Below, in pieces: positions 47,160-58,472 of a stretch of 64,000 nucleotides of DNA (positions within the stretch are counted from its first letter, which is position 1; each line of letters starts with the position of its first letter). The position numbers were made by a program, and so were the translations under genes. Origin of the DNA: Psilocybe azurescens (taxonomy: Eukaryota; Basidiomycota; Agaricomycetes; Agaricales; Agrocybaceae); contig JAJIRX010000867.1 in assembly GCA_023853785.1 (NCBI GenBank), positions 62,001-126,000 on the forward strand. Reading direction: 5' to 3'. The notes below the pieces were generated by a model. The model was not told where the DNA came from, ran no database searches, and saw only the letters and a program-made list of their open reading frames with translations.

Positions 47160-49440
47160 TGAGCCACACTATTGAGTGTGACTTGTGATGGCAGCCCAGC
47201 CCAGATGGCCCCAGAAATTGATTATTCTTCATCCTCATCATCTTCATGATCCTCGCTGCCCTTACTGCCACTCTCCACAGCCTCAAAAATCTCCCTATCA
47301 TCTTTGTTGTTACCAGGAGCACCTGCCTGCAAAAAAAATCTAAAAAATCCTTCAATTTTGGCCTCAGAATCACTTTTGGGATGGGGATTTTGGTGGTCTT
47401 CTTGTTCTTCACCCTAGCCTCTGTAGCCTCTCCCTTCCTTTGTTCATCTGCAATCTTCCACAGTGCAAGGGCCTCTCTGTACCTTTCTTTAGCCCCTCTT
47501 CTGACCTCCTTCAGCCTTTCCTCATTGTGAATCTCCCTCTCCTTCTTCTTTGCAAGCTCATAGAACTGGTCATCTGTAAGAAGGCAAGGGAGGCCATCCC
47601 CTACCAGCTTCCCAGCCTTCTTTTTGACTTTTTCCCTCTTTTGCTGCCAGTTGTTGCTTAAGTCATTGAGCATAGGCCTCATTCAGAATGTGGGATGCCT
47701 GGAGCTCAAAAGCATGGATCTCCACCCTATTGACATGGGCTTCAGATTCAAAAAGGGCAGAGCACCTGAAGAGTAGAGTCTGGGGATGGAGATGGAGTGG
47801 TAAAGGTCATTGCAGGTGCTGAATTTCTTGTTGACTGATTCAACACCTGGTTAGATGGGCATGTGATCCAGACTTCCCACAGTCCAGCAATATCAGCCAT
47901 TTCCATGCTCCTTATCTCTGCAGCTGATGTCATTGTCTCATTATCAACTGAGCTGCTGGAATGCACAAGTTGTAAATCATGGAGTGCCTTGGCAAGGGCT
48001 TGGACAGGTTCTGATGCCTGTTTTATGGGTACTGGGAGGTGAACCTCATAAAATGTGTCTTTGCTTGGAGCAAGCATGCTTTCTGTAATGACAGATGGGT
48101 CATATGGATGGATTCCAGTCTTTTAAAAGCCATTTTGATATTTTCAGGTGTCAGAGCAGCAACATATGTAGGCCTTCAAAAAATCTGCAAAAATTGGTTT
48201 TGTCCATGGGTTGACCAGTGCTTTGGAACCAGTTATCTTGTTCCTGTAAAAGATATTTTTTCAAAGGTGAGAAAATCACAACATCAAGATCTTGATAAAT
48301 GTGTGTTCCATGTGCAGAATAGCAGATGATAACAATCTGATTCTTGTGGGCATATTGAAGAAGGAGAACAGTGTAGTGGGAATTATGGCCATCCACAATC
48401 AGTAACTGGTGCTTGTTTTGGCCTTTGTGCATGTTAATTGATCAAAATGCTTGATCCACTCAATACCAATCTCTCCATTGGTCCAGCCCTTCTTCTGATA
48501 TCCTAATCATAAAAGTGGAAAAATTGAATAATCAGTATTTCTTGATCAAAAAGCGAAATTCATACAAAGCATTGAGAGGATTATTATCTCCCCATCTGAC
48601 ATTGTATACATTGCCCTTGAATACCACAGCTGGACAAATGGTTGTCCCATCTGCACAGATAGTCACAATACCAGTGATATTCTCCCATGTTCCTGCATGC
48701 TGCTGGTATGGGTCTCCTTTGGTACGAAGGGCCAAAAACAAACTCCTGCTCTCCTTGACCTTGTCCCTGAAATCCAATCTCATCAGATGCATATATATTG
48801 ATAGGCTTGATTGAATATTTTGTGATTGTGCCCAGAAGAATGGTCTTGAACCAAAGAGTGTTGTTGGCAGGGTTGGCTGCACAACCTCTTTTATCTTCCA
48901 AAGTTCATGATTGGGACATCTTGATATCATCACCATTCCTGACCTTGAATCGGTAGGTCCAGTTAGTACCAACACCTGTTACAGGAAACACATCTCCTAG
49001 TCAGGCACTGGTAATTTGGTCCACTAGTTCCTTGGTGCACCTATGATCATATGGGAATCCACAGCTTGCAATCTCATTAAGAAACTCAACAACAATCTTT
49101 TCCTCTCCTGGTGTAAGCCAAGCATGGTCTGTATTTGCCTGTTTACAAGTACTTCCACCTTCTGCTAAATGTTTCAGCATCATATGGCAAAGTTTAATCT
49201 GCTCACCATTGGTTTCTTGAATATGCATGCCTTCAAAAGCATGCATATTTTGCACAGCCCCATCTGCACTTTCTTTGGCTTCTTCTGCTCAGCTTGATAT
49301 GCTTTGATGGCTTGAGCCATCAGCTGATCATGTTTTTGCTTATATTTTCTGGATTTTTCAAGTAGTGATTTTGCTCAGCCAGCCATCAAATTGAGTAGAG
49401 AGTGAGAGTATGAGGTGGAGGTGAGATTTGAAGAGCACCA
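47160..49440 (-). pseudogene. Pogo-like (DDE_1/CENP-B HTH) transposase, dead copy
   Basis: Minus-strand fragments in family order: N-terminal KYKQKHDQLMAQAI (about 49340), a CENP-B-type helix-turn-helix region AWLTPGEEKIVVEFLNEIAS (about 49090-49150), NIYASDEIGFQ with the first catalytic Asp (about 48770-48805), LLIVDGHNSHYT with the second (about 48370-48405), CYSAHGTHIYQDLDVV with the third (about 48265-48330), then a proline/serine region and a Lys/Glu-rich coiled C-terminus (47682-47160). All three acidic positions survive, but the frame changes at least four times and stops intervene. Terminal repeats are not identified with certainty. Confidence 0.8.
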
Positions 49441-50596
49441 GATGCCATTCTGTTGACACAAAATGTACCTCAAGGCAATCTTGCAGCAGCCTCTATTTTT
49501 GAAATTCTCATAATTTTTTAGAGATCTGCACTGATGCTTTCTCACATGCTGGGGCCCTCAAATTGCTACAGGATGTTGATATGCATATTAGATATATTAC
49601 TAGACCAAAATTTTACATCTATGTGGAGCCCAAATTGTAGGAGATCTCAAATAAATTTCAACTTACTATAATTTAACATGTCGCATTACTGTTTTGATTC
49701 GAAAATACACCTGTACTCAGCATGAAATAAAATAAATTTTACTACAAATTTATAGACCTGAGTAGTAGCTACAATATACAAAATAATTTGTGTTAATAGG
49801 TGCAAAACAATGTGAAAGTGAGAATTACTGTTGAAGTGTAACACTGGCTAGTTGTGTCACAGTAGCCAGTGGATGCCTGTATGGGTTTGTTTGAATCAAA
49901 TTTCCATACTGATTTTTTTTTTTGCTTTTCAGTAGCCTGTGTCCAGTTCCAGTTCTGGTCTGAGGCTATATACAGCAAAAATTTGTAAATTTACAACCCA
50001 CATATATCACTCAAATTGTGTTTATTTTGGCTGTTTCCAGGCTTGTTTTAATTGGAATTTTGTCCTAATTTTTTCATGTATTTTGCACCCAGGCCCAGGT
50101 CCAGGGAAGCACCCATTCCCACCCCAACCCAAGGCTAAATACACAAAATTGGACCATTACAATCCATATCTCTCTCTCAAATCCTATCCAATTTGCATGT
50201 TTTTGGACTTTTTAAATCACATTTGCTCCCATCCCAAAAGCAGTTCCACAGCCAAAATTGAAGGATTTCCAGGAGGTTCCAGTGGCTGGACTGCTTAGAG
50301 GCAATGACAGATGAGCTCTCCAACTAAAAATTACAAGGGAAATTAGTTCTTAGTAATAGCAGCATTTAGCATTTCTGTAGGACACTATCCAAATTGATTT
50401 AGAGATACCAATATTATGGTTTCATTTCTTATATATAACTTGTGTCATGCTGAGTTGTAACCAAAACACATTTCAGACAAGGAGCACCTGCCTATTCAAG
50501 CAAGAGTGAATGTTGACAAAGGTGACACTTCTTCTAGTAATGAGAATACCATCAAAATGAAAATGCGCCCGCATTTTTGTTGCCGGAAAGACCCTA
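49441..50596. other. CpG-poor relic DNA, no gene recognised
   Basis: Right part of the transposon island, ending at the GH25 duplication. Short frames only. Confidence 0.4.
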
Positions 50597-52645
50597 AGTC
50601 TTTACTATGCAGTAAGTACTTATCAATGAGAGTTTTTTCCTGAAGCATCTTAAATATCAATGTGTATGTACATGCCCCAATACAAGCATTGGCCTCTGAC
50701 GTAATTGGTTATGTTCACTCATATGAACGCTCTTTAGTTGGCGAATACACTAAGGTCAAACAATCCGGACGCGGAAGTGTCGGTGTACTGATGCCCGACT
50801 GCTGTAGTCCACCTGTTGAAGTGTGTCAGCAATTGACTGTAAAAATGCGACTTGGTATGCTTATGGTACAACGTACCCTCCGAAGTGAGTTCCCAAAGTA
50901 AGGGTCTGAAAGAAGGACCCCGTATGTAAGTAAATGACGACGAAATAGCATTATGTTCGCTAACCTGAACATTATTAAAGGTAGCGAACCAAAGAGGAGC
51001 GGAGCTATCGAGAACGAAGCTAGTAGAGCCGAATAGTGTGCTCCATTCCTAAGTTGTACTTCATGAGCTCTTGGATATTCAGATGTTCAGAGCACACTCA
51101 CCCCGGGGTACTATAAATGCCGAAATTGAATCCGGTAGCTTTCATTGCGGCAAGCAAAGATTGAGCTTGAGCTTGGTTTCCTGCTGTGCCGTAGTTCCAC
51201 TGCAAAGTATTGGGGATTAGTACTAGCGGACCAGTAAAGATGTATTTAAATACTCGCATTGTTACAAATGGCAGCATCCTTCTCCAAATCGATCCAAATG
51301 GTCCCAATTTTCATGGAATGGGCGTTAAATGTGGCCCCGAGCTCGGCTAACTGTGTAGCGTAGGACTTGCAGTTGTTTCCGGACCCATTACATGGGAACC
51401 AGTACGTGTCGATGTCGGTATATCCGGCCGCACGAGCATTGTTGTAGGAACCAACGAAGTTGGGGTCAACCTCGCCTCCGACGCCGCAAGCTTCTTCATA
51501 TCCACGGATAATGGCCTTGGTGAAGCCTTCCCCAAACGCCTTTACATAGGTAGCTGTCGGCACAAGACTAGATGAGTCTACAGCCGATACTAAGGCGTAA
51601 GACGAGACAATTAGAGCAGGGAGCAAAAGAAGTGAGCGAAACATGGGGGATTACGCCTGACTGTTCGAAGTAATCATTCAGAACGCAACATTAAATACTT
51701 CAGATGCATACCTAATCTCCGCTTCCGCATGTATTCTATCTGTTGGTTCGCTTCTATGATAATTTGAGACTGTAATAGAAAGATAATTGAAAATGCATGC
51801 GGGCGTGTACTTGAAGAAGAACTTTACTGGATGCCCGTCATGATTAACTGTCACCGTCTTGTGGTATAACTTGTGGGCGGGGCAAGAATTATGCCAACCA
51901 TAATTAGACTGGTATTGGGAACAATGTGGAAGCGATTATTTAATTCCTTGATAAAAGGTGGCTGACAGGATCCGTGGGGAAGGAACGATGTATTAGGCAG
52001 TGGCGCCAGATCATAACCGGTAGTAACCCACTAGTCGACGCACATGTTCAGGCGATGACGACAGCTTCGAATTCATTCCATGCACAATAATTAATTTAAC
52101 TTACGAACGTGTCAGTACTAAGCTATCAGAGCGACATATCCCTGACTAGCTACGTTGTGCCGATTTGAAAGGCTTGGTCAATGTACTCAGGCTTTGAAGA
52201 CGGAAGAACACATACGACACTAGTATTCTTCAGTTTGCGTCCATTTCTGTCATCCGACCCTACTACATCTGATTCAGTGCCCGAACTCCAGCTGCACACA
52301 CTCAATATCCAGTCATCAGCCAATCTGTTCTCGTGACATTTTATTAGATCCACATCTAGATTCTTGTACACTCTGTAGGCATATTACACCGCCAAAGCTC
52401 TAGCCGGATCCTGGGACCCCTTCACCAGCAGTACCTTGTGGCCTTGTGAAATTACTTATATGACTGGTCATTGCACTTATCTTTCTTTCTACATATGTAT
52501 ATGCCTTGAGGAAGCTCTTTGTTACCCGTCGTGCTCTTCCTAAGACCCAGGTATTATCACTATTATCTGCTCTCATCCAAGTTTTATTTAATCTCCTCCC
52601 CTATTCAATATCAAATTGATGTCGATTGATGTTGCTACCATGAGA
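50597..52645. repeat. Segmental duplication copy B (GH25 locus)
   Basis: Partner of 33892-35955, same orientation. Confidence 0.9.
50734..51644 (-). CDS. GH25 lysozyme-like muramidase, copy B
   Basis: Secreted N-acetylmuramidase-like protein. Exons complement(50734-50812, 50877-50905, 50965-51048, 51102-51199, 51258-51644) predict about 225 residues: signal peptide, FTKAIIRGYEEACGVGGEVD, DPNFVGSYNNARAAGYTDID, IGTIWIDLEKD (catalytic DxE), WNYGTAGNQAQAQ, GFNFGIYSTPG, APLWFATFNNVQ, TLTLGTHFGG and WTTAVGHQYTDTSASG, ending VFAN. Two oddities remain. The intron 1 donor is GC (AAT|GCGAGT) instead of the GTGAGT of copy A. Also, the exon 2 end (...CCGGG|GTGAGT) and exon 3 start (CTTAG|GAATGG) are off by one base relative to the conserved PGEW reading; the same conflict is in copy A. 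So the gene is full length and better preserved than copy A, but may still be non-functional. Confidence 0.75.
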
Positions 52646-53560
52646 TCAGGCGATCACCGCCTAAAAATAACCTTGATGCATGATTATTTACAGTCAGGAG
52701 GCAGCGTGTGACTGAAGTAGCTGCCGGAGATATTCATTTATCGTCCAGGAGCATTGTGCATACTCGGTCATTTGGCGCTGAGATAAGCGCCTATTCAGTG
52801 TCTGTAACAAGCATGTGCACTCTTTTTCTCTTCCAGAATGGTTTAAGGGATAACACGGCATTTAACGCTGAGTATTAGATAACTTTACTAGGTAGGGTGT
52901 GCCAATGATGAAGTAGTCGCCTGAGAAGAGAGTTCATTGATCACTTAGACCATTCCCCCTTCGGATGGATGGCTGAGGAAGCATGATTAGTTTGAGATGA
53001 GTGATCTTTCAGTTTTGCTGCCCGTACAGCATGGTCGGACCATTAAAACTTTTATGCCGCTGCTGATTGCCGCAAGAGCGATGCACGGCTAAATTTTGGT
53101 CATGTTTGCTTTCCGAGTCCTCTCACTCTCGAATCCAATTGACCCTACAAAAAGTGATGAATCGAATGGAAATTTGGCACCTTGTACTGGACCAGGGCTA
53201 CCGCAGGCTTTGGAACGAGTAGGTGGTGACATTTAGTGAGCCGAAGACAGGAATTACGCGGCGAAGGTAATAACAGCGGCTAGTAAGACAAAACAGATCT
53301 AGCAACATACTTATACTTAAAGGAAAATATTAGCGTCGGATCTTTCAGCACATTTTGTCCGGCCAATCACCAAATTTAAGTGTCTGTCTGCAGGACTATG
53401 TGACATTTGTGTTCAACGTCAAATCCTGGACCCGCCCGAAGGCGCAATGCACGGTTCCCTCTCAGACCTCAAACACCTTCCTGTACCAAATATCTAAAAT
53501 ACAGATTGGCAGTCATTGCGACCAACGCTACAAATACGAGACGTGGATGATGAGATACTC
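52646..53560. other. Intergenic, nothing recognised
   Basis: Only short frames, no conserved motif. Confidence 0.4.
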
Positions 53561-54162
53561 GTATCCGAGATGCTTTCTCACGTCTGCTTCCCGTAAAGTG
53601 GGCAAGCCTAATAGTAACCCCGGAATACGTCTCTCTAGCTCTAACATTGACAAAGGAATATCCAGAAGATTGGATTAAATTGACCTTCGGGTCAAATAAT
53701 TTCAGAATGGCACAAGTTCTTGGTACAAAAATTAAGGGGTTGGGTCAATCGTGCTCAATTTACGATCTGCAAATGTTGGCTAGGTCTTTCATCTTAAGGA
53801 GAACCTCAATTGGTTTACCGCCAGATATCGATTCCGTCTTAGCACAGGAGTGGCATAGAAAGAAAATAGTAAGTATACCTACTGACTTACCACTGGACCC
53901 TCAGCCCATGTCAAATAATCCCCAGAAACTGACAATGCGCTGCATTACACTTTCGAAAGGGTGTATGGAACTGCGACGTATCTTGCTTAAATTCAATGCA
54001 ATAAACTGGGAAAGAGGTCTCAAGAGCAGAATATACCACGAGTGCAGTAACGATGGATCAACCAGCGTGCCACTGTACCACATTTCTGAGAGGGATATCG
54101 ATAAGAGCCCGTACACTCTATCCAGTAGTGCAACAGCCGAAGAGAGGATCGATGGTGAGTAG
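53560..54162 (+). CDS. Uncharacterised open reading frame, possibly one exon of a decayed gene
   Basis: One frame is open from about 53558 to a TAG ending at 54162, about 200 residues with soluble, globular composition (VTPEYVSLALTLTKEYPEDW, LQMLARSFILRRTS, LAQEWHRKKIVSIPTDLP). It has no in-frame ATG near its beginning. Another frame just upstream reads LQIRDVDDEILVSEMLSHV, which has the feel of an F-box-like helix, but I cannot prove a join. A GTAGCT donor could end it at about 54158. No family recognised. Confidence 0.3.
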   Translation, partial: RIRDAFSRLLPVKWASLIVTPEYVSLALTLTKEYPEDWIKLTFGSNNFRMAQVLGTKIKGLGQSCSIYDLQMLARSFILRRTSIGLPPDIDSVLAQEWHRKKIVSIPTDLPLDPQPMSNNPQKLTMRCITLSKGCMELRRILLKFNAINWERGLKSRIYHECSNDGSTSVPLYHISERDIDKSPYTLSSSATAEERIDGE

Positions 54163-54571
54163 CTATATCTAGATGGGGTGCATAAGACGGAGGGTTTGCA
54201 GTCCAGAATCATCTGCATTGCCGGTAAGGAATGAGCAGATAGACATTTGCCAGATAGCCTGGGACGAGAGCAACAACGTCCGAGGTCCATGTCGCCATAA
54301 CTGCGGTAATTTACATCGACTACATGTCCTTGTCGATGGCCCAATCGACTGCGATAGCATCTTGGAAATTTTACCACAGTATCTGGCTGTGTCATTGAGA
54401 GCGCGGATAGACATAATATGTCACTATACGTAGGCGGCTGGAGTTTCATTGCATAAGAGATATATTGCAAAAATCCTCGAAATAGAAGACGCGTGAAATG
54501 GATGAGAGCTAGAGTTACAGAGGATATAAAAGAAATTCCGAGCTACCGTGAGGTATTCTTATCAGGTCAGG

Positions 54572-56949
54572 TCACGCTACGTGCTCTTCAGAGTGTTTTT
54601 CGTCGGGAGATTCGGCACCTTTTCCGCGCTGGAAGGATTACAATCGATAAGAGCCTGTCAAAAGCCTCATGAGATAAAGAGGGAGAAAAACGCACCGATA
54701 TAGCCTTTGATTTCTCCACGACTTCAGCGAGCGTCTTCTTTCCTACATCTTTCCCGATTCTCCACGCAGTGAAGGTGTGACCTTGTTGGAAGATTTCTTC
54801 GACTTCTTCTAGAGACCTTCCGACAGTCTCGGGGAACATGAAGAAGACGTGAAGGAAAGCCGCGAAGTTGAAGGTGCCGAAAATAAAGTAGGTCTTCCAT
54901 GCAATGCTGTTAAGTCCAGGAGGCACGGCAAAAGCGAGAGCGGTGTTGAATGCCCAGTTCGAGGCCTAGAATGAACAATGGTAATGGTTAATTTGTGTTT
55001 GGACTCAAAGTGTAGCGTATCTACGTACAGTAGAGAGAGAGACGGCTTTGCCGCGGACTTTCAGCGAGTACTGGTGATGAATTTGTGATAAGTACCGCGA
55101 TAAGATCGAACCATAAGGTAAAAACAACTTACCAGTTCGGCAGGGTATGTCCAAGACACGGGACCCATAGTGATAGCGAAGCTAAAAGTCTCGGTGAGAA
55201 TAGAGACTTTGATTGATAAAATATCTATCGCACCTGCAGACGAAGAGATACGAGCACACAATGACAGCTTTCGTGGCCGCTTGATTTCCGTCAATGACCC
55301 AGACAATCTTTCCAGTTGCGTCAGGAAGCGACCAGTGTCCAAAGCGCCCTTGAATTCCGCCAACTAGGAACATCCAGAAGCCCATAAGTAAAGTTCCGAC
55401 CAGGAGCATGGGTCGGCGACCCCATTTATCGATATAGATAATAGCGGGAACTAGGCAAAAAGCATTTCAGCTATGATTCATGAAAGTGTGTCAGAGTCGC
55501 AATACCGGTGAGGGCAACGTTCAAAACGTATTGAACAGACTAACGCAGTCTCATTAGTATTGGAACTGGGGGATATACCAAGAAAGAGTGAGGACATACG
55601 TCAGCGATGAGATTGGTTCGAATGCCAGTGAGACCTGCACCCTCGAATACATAGATGATGTAGTACCTTGGGTTTAACATTAGATGGAAGGACAGTTCGG
55701 AAAGACAACAATTCATACATCATGATGTTCATTCCACAAAGCTGAGACCACATCTGGAGACTCATTCCAAGCATAACACGGCGGGGATTTCCTCCTTTGA
55801 GAAGATCCGTATATGACTTAGCACCCTCTGTACGTTCGAAGTAGACCTTACAAGATATTGACTCAGTCAGCATTATCACGCCTTGTACACGGAACCGGAA
55901 CCAACCTGTTGCCTAATTTCTTCGTATTCAAGAACCACAAGTTCGTTCCTTGTGTCACCTCCACCATGTAAGTCGGCAAGAACTTGGAGAGCCTCCTCCT
56001 CGCTGAAAAACAATCAGCCTGGCAAAGAATTCACTATCAATGTACTTACTAGCCATGATCGAAAAGCCAACGAGGACTTTCAGGAAAGACTGTCATACCC
56101 AGGCTGAGAATAATTGCTGGAATCATTTGCAAGCCCCATGGAATGCGGAAGGAAGCAACGCCGTGAATGTAAGAACAACCGAATTGAACGAAGTACTGAA
56201 TGAGAATGCCCCAAGTGATAGACCATTGCTGTAGGGAAACCATACGACCTCGAATAGCAGGTGCCGTAATCTCCGATTGGTAGATGGGAACGACTGCGCT
56301 GGAAAGACCAACTGAGATACCTGAGATGATACGACCGACGACAAGCATGCCACGGTTCTTGAAATTTATGAACATCGAGAAAGATTAGGACAACGTGCTA
56401 CGTACCACTGCGGCGCATTGAATAATTGAACCGATAACCCAAATTAAACCAGCCACAATGACCGTCCTCTTTCTACCCAACTTATCGGCTAATTGGGTCA
56501 CCGCAAGAGATCCCACCAACGACCCAGCAGGCATGGCAGCCACAATTCCTCCTTGCGCCGACGGATTAGGCTGCAGAGAACTTATTAAAAGGTCTGATTA
56601 AGGTGGCAGAAATTTTGATAACGCACAAAGTTAAATGTTGACAAATACGAAGGGTTCTGATTTTCATTTCGTTAGAGCAGTCTCCAGAGAAGAGAACAAA
56701 CCAAACTCACGTTCAGCACCCCAGACATTGAAGAGATATCTAAACCAAACAGACCACCTCCAATGCATGCGAAGGAGCCGACAATGTACTGGACATAATA
56801 TTCATACTCGACGTAGAGCTGTAAAGTATCACCAACGACGTACCGGGTTCGACGCGATTCTAGCATTATATGTCGTGAATTTCTACACAATAACAATTGA
56901 GTTGACGACGATGATTTGGAAAAAAAGGTTTGGTAGTACTGACCCCCAT
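54572..56949 (-). CDS. MFS sugar transporter (HXT-like)
   Basis: Twelve-helix proton-coupled or facilitative hexose transporter of the plasma membrane. Fifteen exons, all in phase: complement(54572-54628, 54696-54965, 55029-55070, 55133-55181, 55234-55450, 55506-55539, 55600-55666, 55719-55846, 55906-56002, 56050-56357, 56406-56570, 56627-56656, 56711-56818, 56844-56882, 56944-56949), 538 residues. Family signatures in order: GGGLFGLDISSMSG (helix 1), LADKLGRKR (loop 2-3), GRIISGISVG and PIYQSEI (helices 4-5), PESPRWL (central loop), QLCGMNIMMYY (helix 7), IDKWGRRPML (loop 8-9), PVSWTYPAEL and PETVGRSLEEVEEIF (after helix 12). The first exon codes only Met-Gly, inferred from a GTCAGT donor and phase, so the extreme N-terminus is the least certain part. 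The second exon reads KFTTYNARIASNP. Intact. Confidence 0.92.
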
Positions 56950-58472
56950 GGTTAGCACACCTTTCTTGTGTTACGATGCTAAAAGAAGGCAAGTGCAAGG
57001 CGATTCAATCCCCACAGCTGTTTGGTTTATACTCATTCTCATGAGTTAACGTACGCCTCCGTTTTCCCGACTACAATCTAGATGGTTGGACATTCTAACC
57101 CCAAAGAGTCAAAAACGAAGGTCATGAGACTGAAGCGCTCGTATGCTCTAGGTGTAAATGCGTACAAGAAGCATCATGAGCACTTCTAATTCCATCATGG
57201 GAGCGCTCCAGTATTGAGTTGAACCACACGACATCCTGGTTAAAATAGATTTGCGATCAATTCAATGATTTGTCCTCTTTAGATCATAGAATACGTACTG
57301 TGGTGACTTGTATGTTTTATTCTGGTATATAAAGACATTCATTGCGCGGAAAAGTTTCGACAATGGTGCAAATAGACTCTGCAGCGGCGTTGTCCATATA
57401 TATGCGTGGGGCCGTGGGCCAATAAATCAGCGCCCTTTGAAGCTTATGTTCGTTATTGCGCACTTCAAGAATGTGGGGAGAATGTAAGTTTGGAGAGGTC
57501 ACACGGATGAGTATTGCATATATAGTTTGATTCAGTGGTTCAGAGGAAAAGTGGGGTCAGCTTTTGTCCAGTTGTCAGACAGTATGTAACATGATGAGAA
57601 CCTCAAAACGACTCGAGAAAAAGAAAGACAACCACGTGCAACCATGCTCCGGCCCGTTGCAGCCCGCCACCCTAAGGGACGACAGGACCGCCAACGCACC
57701 GTAAGGAGCAACTCGAACTTACTCCAGGTAGTATCATTATTTTGGGATAGCACTAAGAGCTATGTGCATAATTCCATGAATCTGTGGTTGAGCTGACTGC
57801 ATTCACAAACATTCAACTAATATTAGATTGCCTCATTGCTTAAACCATTCCAGAAACCCATCAAAGTTATTTTTACAATTATTTGGCATGCGTACTTATT
57901 TAAAGTATAAATGTGCTTTATGGAGGAATATATACCGAGAGCGGAATATAGATCTTGCAGCCAGACTTGGGACTGGAGAACTCGTCCTACAATCGAATGA
58001 CAGTAATAGTGTGCACCTTAATATGATGCTTTAGCGAGATGAGTACGTACTCTAAGTACTATGAGAACATCTTGCTTGTGTGGTGTAGATAGAGAGATGT
58101 CGCCACAGAGCCCGATACTGAGATCGAGGTTTGAGTAACGAGAGAAACCTATTTGGAGCAAATGTAAATTTGTTAGGGTGGCTCTGAAGTTTCTTCTCTG
58201 CGTATATAAACGAGTCATAGATCTCCAGCCCATAGGAAAACAAACTCAGTCACATTGAGTGAAGGGATCGCCCGAAAACTTGGTCCAGGATGGGCATCAC
58301 TCCGGATAATTTTAATATCCGCCAATATGTCTTTGATCTTCAATAACAGTAAATCAGCAAAAGGCTTATTGGTCTGAGCATAACATAATGCGTTGAATGT
58401 GATATATTACAGGATACTACACATATCATCCTTAGACGCCGGCGCACTGCTAGTCACAAGGAGATCCTCCTA
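56950..58472. other. Intergenic, nothing recognised
   Basis: 5' flank of the transporter and 3' flank of the two-repeat secreted-protein gene. Only short frames. Confidence 0.45.
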
